NCBI GenBank assembly: GCA_963661545.1
Contig: CAVLCU010000145.1
Span: 1-5,572 of the forward strand
Source: Scatomonas sp963661545
Lineage (GTDB): Bacteria > Bacillota > Clostridia > Lachnospirales > Lachnospiraceae
Length of the DNA stretch: 5,572 bases
Direction of reading: 5' to 3'
Shown: piece by piece, positions 1 through 4,828 of the stretch
Layout: the number at the start of each line of letters is the position of its first letter
Position numbering within the stretch: position 1 is the first letter of the stretch
The notes under the pieces: model-generated
What the model saw: only the letters and a program-made list of their open reading frames with translations
What the model was told of the DNA's origin: nothing
The model's database searches: none
Program-made: the position numbers and the translations under genes

Positions 1-22
1 GCGGAGCAGTCGGCTTTCATTT

Positions 23-244
23 GTGGTGGTGGCGGCGTCAGCCGCCATGGACGTTACTCTGAAAGCCCCGGACGGCAGACACAAGCTGTGGGATGATAGT
101 TTATATATTTTTTATTTGTGCCTGGCTCTTTTCTGGAGCATAATGGTGATAGCGTATAGACGGACCGTCAGTTCGCACATTCTCGAGGACAAACCGATAG
201 AAGTGCATCAAAGCACTATGCAGATAGGAGGTGTTAATCTGTGA
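23..244 (+). CDS. Doubtful small membrane-protein ORF or gene remnant
   Basis: I do not recognise this reading frame. It is open from the window's left edge, so a start at GTG 23 is arbitrary; the first ATG is at 47. Read from GTG 23 it gives 73 residues with one hydrophobic stretch (about residues 28-45, YIFYLCLALFWSIMVIAY) followed by positive residues, which would fit a single membrane helix. Its TGA stop (242-244) overlaps the GTG start of the Fic gene (241-243), an arrangement seen in coupled genes. Against it, no ribosome binding site precedes the start, a good promoter candidate (116-144) lies inside it, and the region 95-120 is low-complexity A/T. Another frame (1-96) is also open from the edge and ends at TGA 94-96, so the left edge could instead be the tail of a different gene. 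A spurious ORF is at least as likely as a gene. Confidence 0.2.
   Translation: MVVAASAAMDVTLKAPDGRHKLWDDSLYIFYLCLALFWSIMVIAYRRTVSSHILEDKPIEVHQSTMQIGGVNL
116..144 (+). promoter_or_regulatory. Candidate sigma-A promoter for the Fic gene
   Basis: TTGTGC (116-121) and CATAAT (139-144) are separated by 17 bases, with an A/T-rich stretch (101-115) just upstream that could act as an UP element. The -10 matches consensus at five of six positions; the -35 matches only TTG. Transcription would start near 151, giving a leader of about 90 nt. A small dyad, GACGG-A-CCGTC (159-169), lies just downstream of the predicted start and could be an operator. Confidence 0.35.
226..231 (+). promoter_or_regulatory. 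Strong ribosome binding site fixing the GTG start of fic
   Basis: AGGAGG, followed by TG (AGGAGGTG, 226-233), lies 9 bases before GTG 241. This consensus site decides that the Fic protein starts at the GTG rather than at the internal ATG codon at 268. A small hairpin (AGTGC/GCACT, 202-217) sits just upstream. Confidence 0.8.
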
Positions 245-1251
245 GCAACTACAAACCGCCATTTCACATGACGGATAAAATGACCTCACTAATTGCAGAA
301 ATCAGCGAGCAGGTCGGTCGAATCACCGTATTGCAGGAAGGGACTATCAGCCCTCACCTGCGACGTGAAAACCGCATCCGTACCATCCACTCCTCCCTTG
401 CAATTGAGCACAATTCTCTATCATTAGATCAAGTAACAGCGATTTTGGACGGTAAGCGTGTCCTTGGTAATCCAAATGAAATCAAAGAGGTACAGAATGC
501 ATATGAAGCGTATGAATTGATGCTGCAGTTAAATCCTGCATCCGTAGATGATCTTCTCAAAGCGCATAAGCTAATGATGAATGGCCGTGTACCGGAAAAC
601 GGAAGATTTCGTTCAGGCGGCGTAGGAGTCTTTGACGGGGAAATGCTGATACACATGGCTCCTCCGGCAGAGTTTGTTCCGGAGCACATTCACAACCTGA
701 TTGTATGGTATCAACAATCAGAACTTCATCCACTGATTAAGAGTGCCGTATTTCATTACGAGTTTGAATTCATCCACCCGTTTGCAGACGGCAATGGACG
801 TATGGGACGTATGTGGCACAGTCTCTTGCTTGGCAAGTGGAAAGAGCTGTTCTTTTGGCTTCCGATTGAAGAACTGATTCAATCGAGACAGCAGGAGTAC
901 TATGATGCTCTTGGGGCCGCCGATAAACAGGCAGACAGTGCAGGTTTCGTAGAACTGATGCTTGATATGATTCGAGACAGTTTAATGGAAGTGACAGTTG
1001 TTGGTCGCTACACCGACCAAGATAGCGACCAAGTCAGCGACCAAGATAATTCTTCTATAGAACGACTTCTCTCTATCCTTGGTAATGAAGAGCTCTCAGC
1101 GGCAGAACTAATGCAGCGACTTGGACTTTCACACAAGCCTACCTTCCGCAAGAACTACCTGAATCCAGCCATAGAACAGAATCTAATTGAACGCACAATT
1201 CCGGATAAGCCAAACAGCCGAAATCAAAAGTACAGAAAGCGCAGTAATTGA
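241..1251 (+). CDS. Fic domain protein (AMP-transferase family), self-inhibited class
   Basis: A 336-residue Fic-family protein. Such enzymes transfer AMP or another nucleotide-derived group from a nucleotide to a hydroxyl side chain of a target protein. The signature loop is at residues 179-190, HPFADGNGRMGR, with catalytic H179, metal-binding D183 and phosphate-binding N185/R187 all intact, so the active site looks functional. An N-terminal helix carries SLAIEHN (52-58), matching the autoinhibitory (S/T)xxxE(G/N) motif with E56 as the expected inhibitory glutamate and H in place of the usual G. The Fic core spans roughly 100-225. A linker of repeated DQ units (258-269) leads to a C-terminal segment (about 271-336) with the look of a winged helix-turn-helix (LSAAELMQRLGLSHKPTFRK), as in many full-length Fic regulators. 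The start is GTG 241, set by AGGAGG. The gene is more A/T-rich than degV and amt. The target cannot be inferred, and no adjacent antitoxin is evident, which fits an in-cis inhibited (class II) Fic. Confidence 0.92.
   Translation: MSNYKPPFHMTDKMTSLIAEISEQVGRITVLQEGTISPHLRRENRIRTIHSSLAIEHNSLSLDQVTAILDGKRVLGNPNEIKEVQNAYEAYELMLQLNPASVDDLLKAHKLMMNGRVPENGRFRSGGVGVFDGEMLIHMAPPAEFVPEHIHNLIVWYQQSELHPLIKSAVFHYEFEFIHPFADGNGRMGRMWHSLLLGKWKELFFWLPIEELIQSRQQEYYDALGAADKQADSAGFVELMLDMIRDSLMEVTVVGRYTDQDSDQVSDQDNSSIERLLSILGNEELSAAELMQRLGLSHKPTFRKNYLNPAIEQNLIERTIPDKPNSRNQKYRKRSN
1014..1049 (+). repeat. Three 12-bp tandem units encoding a DQ-rich linker
   Basis: CGACCAAGATAG (1014-1025), CGACCAAGTCAG (1026-1037) and CGACCAAGATAA (1038-1049) are in frame and encode a (S/T)DQ-type tetrapeptide repeat between the Fic core and the C-terminal winged helix-like segment. 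The unit length is a multiple of three, so copy-number change by slippage would lengthen or shorten the linker without a frameshift. TTGGTCGCTA (1001-1010) is a perfect 10-base inverted partner of 1023-1032. Confidence 0.85.
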
Positions 1252-1304
1252 GTCATGGAGTGCCACATATATTTTTGTAATGGATGAGAAGGAGTTTAAG
1301 TGAT

Positions 1305-2201
1305 ATGTTTCAGATTTTTGTTGACTCTGCCGCCAATCTACCGGCGGTGATTGCCAGGCAATGCCAGATCCATGTGATCTCTTTTGTCAATCTGGTAAAT
1401 GATCAGGAACTGGTATGCTATCACCCTGGGCTTTCTCCCGAGGAGGAGAGGAGCAAGGGAAGGGAGTATTATAATGCCATGCGGCAGGGCTGCCGGATTC
1501 AGACCGGACTGATCAGCACTGCCACCTTTGAAGAGGAGTTTCAGGATGTTCTGGCGGCAGACCAGGATGTTTTATACATTTCCCTGAGCAAGAATATCAG
1601 CGGAAATTACAATTCTGCCCGGCTGGCTGCGGAGGAATTGGCCAGCAAAACCATCAACGGCCGCAAAATTCGCCTGGTGGATTCCCTCAACGCCTCCCTG
1701 GCGCAAGGCATTCTTGCTATCTATGCCAGCAGGATGCGGGATCGGGGGAAGACGGTGGACGAGGCTGCGGATTTTCTGGAATCCTGCGTCGGCAAAATGA
1801 ACGGTCTCTTCACCGTAGGGGATCTCAAGTATCTCTTCCAGTCCGGCCGGATCAAGAAAAGTGTAGCCGCCATCGGCAATGTTCTCAAGATCATACCCAT
1901 CCTCAAGGGCAATCAGGAGGGCTTTATCGTCCCTCACAAGAAGGTTCGAGGGCGCAAGGGAGCCCTGAACGCTCTGGTCAACCTCTTTTGCAACAACATT
2001 GTAGAGCCGGAGAAGCAGATCGTTGGTATTGCCCATGCAGATGCCTATGAAGACTCTCTCTATGTGATGCGGAAGATTCAGGAGCGGGTTCAGGTAGGGG
2101 AATTCATCAATACCTCCTATGACTTCTGTACCGGAAGCCATGTGGGACCGGATACCGTTGCCCTCTTTTTCATGGGCAAGAATCGAGAATTGCTAGTATA
2201 A
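1305..2201 (+). CDS. DegV family fatty-acid-binding protein
   Basis: A 298-residue DegV-family protein, close to the family's usual length of 280-300. Family members bind a fatty acid in the cytoplasm; several serve as the lipid-presenting partner (FakB) of fatty acid kinase FakA, but that partner is not in the window. Recognisable blocks in order: FVDSAANLP at the N-terminus (5-13), the TGLIST loop (67-72), YISLSKNISGNYNSA (91-105), VDSLNASLAQG (125-135), LKYLFQSGRI (174-183), KIIPILKGNQEG (195-206), and the C-terminal HVGPDTVALFFMG (279-291). I chose ATG 1305 over the in-frame ATG 1284 because AAGGAG (1289-1294) lies 10 bases upstream of 1305 and inside the longer version, and because the family begins at the VDS strand. 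The stop of fic is 53 bases upstream with no terminator seen between, so co-transcription is possible. The gene converges on amt. Confidence 0.93.
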   Translation: MFQIFVDSAANLPAVIARQCQIHVISFVNLVNDQELVCYHPGLSPEEERSKGREYYNAMRQGCRIQTGLISTATFEEEFQDVLAADQDVLYISLSKNISGNYNSARLAAEELASKTINGRKIRLVDSLNASLAQGILAIYASRMRDRGKTVDEAADFLESCVGKMNGLFTVGDLKYLFQSGRIKKSVAAIGNVLKIIPILKGNQEGFIVPHKKVRGRKGALNALVNLFCNNIVEPEKQIVGIAHADAYEDSLYVMRKIQERVQVGEFINTSYDFCTGSHVGPDTVALFFMGKNRELLV

Positions 2202-2207
2202 TACAGT

Positions 2208-2259
2208 AAAAACGAAAAATCGCTCCGCCTCCCCCTCAACAAGAGGGAGACGGAGCGAT
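2208..2259 (-). terminator. Intrinsic terminator of amt, possibly shared with degV
   Basis: Read on the minus strand, a 9-bp stem (ATCGCTCCG/CGGAGCGAT, 2219-2227 with 2251-2259) continues after one mismatch into a further 5-bp CTCCC/GGGAG stem and is followed by TTTTTCGTTTTT (2208-2219). It starts 7 bases after the amt stop. On the plus strand the same hairpin lies 17 bases after the degV stop but is followed only by GATCCTTTATT, so it would be a weaker terminator in that direction. Confidence 0.9.
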
Positions 2260-2265
2260 GATCCT

Positions 2266-3996
2266 TTATTCCACGTCCTGAAGAGCTTCGAAATCCTCTT
2301 CTCCGGTACGTACCTTCACCACCTTGGTGACATTGTATACAAAGATCTTGCCATCTCCGATATGACCGGTATAGAGAGCCTGCTTGGCCGCCTCGATCAC
2401 ACGCTCCACCGGAATCTTGCTCACGACAACCTCTACCTTGACCTTGGGCAGGAGGTTGGCATCTACTTCCACACCTCGATATTTCTCCCCGGCACCCTTC
2501 TGAATGCCGCAGCCCATCACCTGGGTCATGGTAATACCGGTCACTCCCACGGTATTCAGGGCACTCTTCAGCCTGTCAAAGCGGGAAGACTTGCAGATAA
2601 TGGTAACCTTATGCATACCCGTATCGTAGACTCCATCCACGATCTGAGACCGAATGACCTTGACAGCAGCATCGATCTGCCTCTTGGAGGCCTTGCTATA
2701 ATCCTCCTCTCCCAGATCGGTATTTTCGTTAACATCCATATTCAGGTTGGTTACATCGGAGATCGCGAAGCCTGCATAGGCGGATGTCAAACCATGCTCA
2801 TGAATATCCAGACCGTCAATCTCCACCTCTGCCGGAACACGAAGGCCTATGGTCTTATCAATGATCTTGAAGATAATAAACATGACAACCAGCACATAAA
2901 CCGCTACGGAAACAACGCCCAGAAGCTGTATTCCCAGCTGACGGAAGCCTCCGCCGTAGAAGAGGCCCAGACCTACGCCGTCCCCGCCATTGCTGAAGAG
3001 GCCTACTGCGATGGTGCCCCAGATTCCATTGACCATATGGACCGATACGGCGCCCACCGGATCATCGATCTTGGCAACATTATCAAAGAATTCTACAGAA
3101 AGTACGACAATAAATCCTGCCACAAGTCCAACGAAGAAGGCTCCCACCGGTGTGATGCAGTCACAGGGGGCCGTAACAGCTACCAGGCCGGCCAGGGCTG
3201 CATTAAAGGTCATAGACACATCCGGTTTCCCATAACGAACCCAGGTAAAGATCATAGCCACAACAGTTGCCACTGCAGCTGCCAGGTTGGTATTGAACAT
3301 AGCCAGAGAAGCCAGGGTCATATCTGCATCCGTAGTCATAGCTACGGTAGAACCACCATTGAAACCGAACCAGCAGAACCAGAGGATAAACACACCCAGG
3401 GCACAGGCAGTGAGATTATGCCCGGGAATTGCTCTTGCCTTGCCATTTTTATCATATTTGCCGATACGGGGCCCCAACATTGCCGCGCCCAAACAAGCGA
3501 TAAGACCGCCCACCATATGTACACAGGTAGAACCGGCAAAATCATGAAAGCCCAGGGAGGAGAGCCAGCCGCCGCCCCAGATCCAGTGGCCGGACACCGG
3601 ATATACAACCAAACTGATGGCTGCACTGTAGACACAATAGGCCTTGAAGTTGGTCCGCTCTGCCATGGAGCCGGAAACAATCGTTGCGGCCGTGGCACAG
3701 AATACGGTCTGGAAAATAGCATAACACCAGGTGGGAAGGGAACCAAAATCATAGGTGCCTCGGATCAGAGGATCCAGGCCTCCGATCAGGGGACCACTCC
3801 CGGCAAACATGATGCCGAATCCAATCAGCCAATAGCAGGGGGTTCCGATACAGAAATCCATCATGTTTTTCATCAGAATATTGCCTGTATTCTTCGCCCG
3901 GGTAAGACCCGCCTCACACAAGGCAAACCCTGCCTGCATAAAATAGACCAGAGCCGCTGCCACCAGTACCCATAAAACGTCAGTTGCTGAATACAT
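2266..3996 (-). CDS. amt: Ammonium transporter with fused C-terminal P-II domain
   Basis: A 576-residue fusion. Residues 1 to about 410 form an Amt/AmtB channel with about 11 hydrophobic segments that passes ammonium across the cytoplasmic membrane. The twin pore histidines are H160 (STCVHMVGG) and H320 (SVHMVNGIWGT). D152 and the aromatic gate residues F99 and F212 are also in place, as is the DGLDIHEHG tail (394-402). After a linker (about 411-460), residues 461-576 (2269-2616) form a full P-II/GlnK-like domain. It has a T-loop (about 497-518), the conserved TGHIGDGKIF (543-552) and the final RTGE (563-566). The T-loop keeps Q499, Y506 and R507, the latter equivalent to GlnK R47 that plugs the AmtB pore, but V511 replaces the uridylylated Tyr51. 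The ATG at 3996 is chosen because AGGAGG lies 7 bases upstream; upstream in-frame starts would translate the leader hairpin. Separate amtB and glnK genes are the usual arrangement, and both halves are fused here without a frameshift. Confidence 0.95.
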   Translation of the reverse strand: MYSATDVLWVLVAAALVYFMQAGFALCEAGLTRAKNTGNILMKNMMDFCIGTPCYWLIGFGIMFAGSGPLIGGLDPLIRGTYDFGSLPTWCYAIFQTVFCATAATIVSGSMAERTNFKAYCVYSAAISLVVYPVSGHWIWGGGWLSSLGFHDFAGSTCVHMVGGLIACLGAAMLGPRIGKYDKNGKARAIPGHNLTACALGVFILWFCWFGFNGGSTVAMTTDADMTLASLAMFNTNLAAAVATVVAMIFTWVRYGKPDVSMTFNAALAGLVAVTAPCDCITPVGAFFVGLVAGFIVVLSVEFFDNVAKIDDPVGAVSVHMVNGIWGTIAVGLFSNGGDGVGLGLFYGGGFRQLGIQLLGVVSVAVYVLVVMFIIFKIIDKTIGLRVPAEVEIDGLDIHEHGLTSAYAGFAISDVTNLNMDVNENTDLGEEDYSKASKRQIDAAVKVIRSQIVDGVYDTGMHKVTIICKSSRFDRLKSALNTVGVTGITMTQVMGCGIQKGAGEKYRGVEVDANLLPKVKVEVVVSKIPVERVIEAAKQALYTGHIGDGKIFVYNVTKVVKVRTGEEDFEALQDVE

Positions 3997-4003
3997 AATC
4001 ACT

Positions 4004-4009
4004 CCTCCT
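4004..4009 (-). promoter_or_regulatory. amt ribosome binding site, potentially occluded
   Basis: On the minus strand AAAAAGGAGGAG precedes the ATG by 7 bases, and this strong site sets the amt start. AAAAAGGA of the site (4006-4013) is perfectly complementary to UCCUUUUU (4023-4030), the end of the upstream terminator hairpin plus its U-tract, with a 9-nt loop. The leader RNA could therefore mask part of the site. Confidence 0.85.
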
Positions 4010-4020
4010 TTTTCGCGCAA

Positions 4021-4067
4021 ACAAAAAGGATATGCCCCTCCGCCGCCTGCGGCGGAGACGCACATCC
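4021..4067 (-). terminator. Intrinsic terminator/attenuator in the amt leader
   Basis: The minus-strand RNA forms GGAUGUGC/GCAUAUCC (8 bp, 4060-4067 with 4028-4035), a 2x2 internal loop, then CUCCGCCG/CGGCGGAG (8 bp, 4050-4057 with 4038-4045) around a CAGG loop. It is followed at once by UUUUUGU (4021-4027). This is a textbook intrinsic terminator, yet it sits between the amt promoter and the amt ribosome binding site, about 25 nt before the start codon. It should therefore act as a conditional attenuator. Confidence 0.85.
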
Positions 4068-4073
4068 TCGTGC
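4060..4073 (-). promoter_or_regulatory. Small hairpin overlapping the attenuator's 5' arm
   Basis: GCAC-GAGGAU-GUGC can form a 4-bp hairpin with a six-base loop, with one further G-U pair possible inside it. Its GAUGUGC portion is part of the 5' arm of the attenuator, so the two structures exclude each other. That is the geometry expected of an antiterminator. The small stem is weak alone and would need a stabilising protein or ligand. Confidence 0.4.
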
Positions 4074-4102
4074 TGCATTTGCCCTCTTCTGCTGCAACTA
4101 AC

Positions 4103-4130
4103 AAAAGGCACCTCGATCTCTCGAAGCGCC
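4103..4130 (-). terminator. First leader hairpin with short U-tract
   Basis: The minus-strand RNA pairs GGCGCUUCGA with UCGAGGUGCC (10 bp including two G-U pairs) around GAGA, followed by UUUUGUU. Read with the last pair open, the loop is AGAGAU, a hexaloop with A at position 1 and G at position 4. It may be a weak first terminator, or a protein-binding hairpin; it forms only about 12 nt after the predicted transcription start. Confidence 0.6.
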
Positions 4131-4148
4131 CTTGCTTTTATGGCCCCG

Positions 4149-4177
4149 ATGATAGCAAAAAAACAGCCGCACGTCAA
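4149..4177 (-). promoter_or_regulatory. Near-consensus promoter of amt with UP-like element
   Basis: On the minus strand TTGACG (4172-4177) and TATCAT (4149-4154) have exactly 17 bases between them; each hexamer matches consensus at five positions or more. Directly upstream is a run of A/T (4179-4208, AAAAAATTATAAAAAAT-like) that could serve as an UP element, flanked by GTGA and TCAC half-sites (4178-4181, 4197-4200). With so strong a promoter, initiation is unlikely to be the limiting step, which fits control in the leader. Confidence 0.8.
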
Positions 4178-4234
4178 GTGATTTTTTATAATTTTTTCAC
4201 TTTTTCCACCACCTTCCCTACTCCCAAGAAAGGT

Positions 4235-4828
4235 TTAGGGCAGGTCCGCCCACACCCGGATCAGGCTACGCACCTCTTCCGGCCCATCTTCTCCATAAAT
4301 ATAGCTGAAGGTATATCCCCCTTCCTCCCATATGGCATAGGTAACCTGGGATTCCTCTCCATCGAACCTATAATACTGGACTTTCACATTGTCAACTTCC
4401 TGGGTATCTGTCAACACTCCGCCATAGATGCCGCTGATATCCCCGCTGCCATATTGGACCCTGTATTCGGATCCGTCCCGATAGTCCACCTGTCCTGTTG
4501 TCGGATAATCATCCGCAAGGATGACGGAGTAGGTTTCCACCTCCTTGTCCAGCACAGGAACGGAAAAGTCCAGATATTCTTTCATTTCCTCGACAGAAGC
4601 TACCTCTACGATGGGATTCGCCACCTGCAGTCTTTCCGGGTGAGGGATCTTATCTGTAGTCTGATGCAAAGTAAGCATTCCCACCGCCAGGATGGCACAG
4701 AAACAGGCTGCAAGGCTTCCCCATTTGACCCAGACTGGTCTTTCTCTTTTCTTTTTGTAGTGCAAGGCTTCCGATACATATTTATCATCCAGCTGATCCA
4801 TTGCATCTGAGAATTGCTTACCCTTCAT
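4235..4828 (-). CDS. One-TM putative anti-sigma/sensor protein paired with the ECF sigma
   Basis: A 197-residue protein. Residues 1-32 form a short charged cytoplasmic tail (FSDAMDQLDDKYVSEAL then KKKRER). Residues 33-55 form one membrane helix (WVKWGSLAACFCAILAVGML). Residues 56-197 are extracytoplasmic, acidic and rich in beta-type sequence (YSVILADDYP, GSGDISGIYGG, QVTYAIWEEGGYTFSYIYGE). Its ATG (4826-4828) overlaps the sigma factor's TGA (4825-4827) as ATGA, so the two are translationally coupled, and the context points to anti-sigma or signal-sensing work. There is no zinc anti-sigma motif (HxxxCxxC): the only cysteines, C42 and C44, lie in the membrane helix. The C-terminal region reminds me of the DUF4367-type extracytoplasmic domains common in Clostridia, but I cannot confirm that. 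A much longer in-frame reading (to 5173) only runs through the sigma gene and is rejected. No clear terminator follows before the amt promoter. Confidence 0.8.
   Translation of the reverse strand: MKGKQFSDAMDQLDDKYVSEALHYKKKRERPVWVKWGSLAACFCAILAVGMLTLHQTTDKIPHPERLQVANPIVEVASVEEMKEYLDFSVPVLDKEVETYSVILADDYPTTGQVDYRDGSEYRVQYGSGDISGIYGGVLTDTQEVDNVKVQYYRFDGEESQVTYAIWEEGGYTFSYIYGEDGPEEVRSLIRVWADLP

Larger units (their letters stand above)
3997..4142 (-). promoter_or_regulatory. Structured amt leader RNA, probable attenuation control
   Basis: The predicted leader is about 145 nt. In order it holds the first hairpin (4130-4107) and a linker with two copies of TGCAGCA (4090-4096 and 4071-4077). It continues with a small hairpin (4073-4060) that overlaps the attenuator, the attenuator itself (4067-4021), and the ribosome binding site. 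I recognise no classic riboswitch or T-box motif. The arrangement is that of transcription attenuation. Confidence 0.65.

Noticed and set aside
1284..1304. DegV start at ATG 1284
   Set aside because: The AAGGAG site lies inside this extension and is correctly spaced for ATG 1305; the extra seven residues precede the conserved first strand of the family.
1572..2141. Minus-strand frame of 189 codons inside degV
   Set aside because: Antisense shadow of a clear DegV gene; no family features and no ribosome binding site.
2362..3975. Long plus-strand open frame (537 codons) opposite amt
   Set aside because: It lies wholly antisense to a convincing Amt-PII gene, has no ribosome binding site, and its product (rich in His, Gly, Asn, Gln without domains) is what the complement of a mid-GC membrane-protein gene gives.
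3997..4104. Longer amt reading starting at 4104
   Set aside because: The added 36 residues translate the attenuator hairpin and contain the AGGAGG that serves the ATG at 3996; Amt proteins begin at the first membrane helix.
4208..4234. Terminator after the one-TM protein gene
   Set aside because: ACCTTTC/GGGAAGGT can pair, but the stem includes a G-U pair and is followed by an A-rich rather than U-rich RNA; not supported as an intrinsic terminator.
4070..4810. Plus-strand frame of 246 codons across the amt leader and the one-TM protein gene
   Set aside because: It crosses the amt promoter and is antisense to the membrane-protein gene; no ribosome binding site and no recognisable domain.
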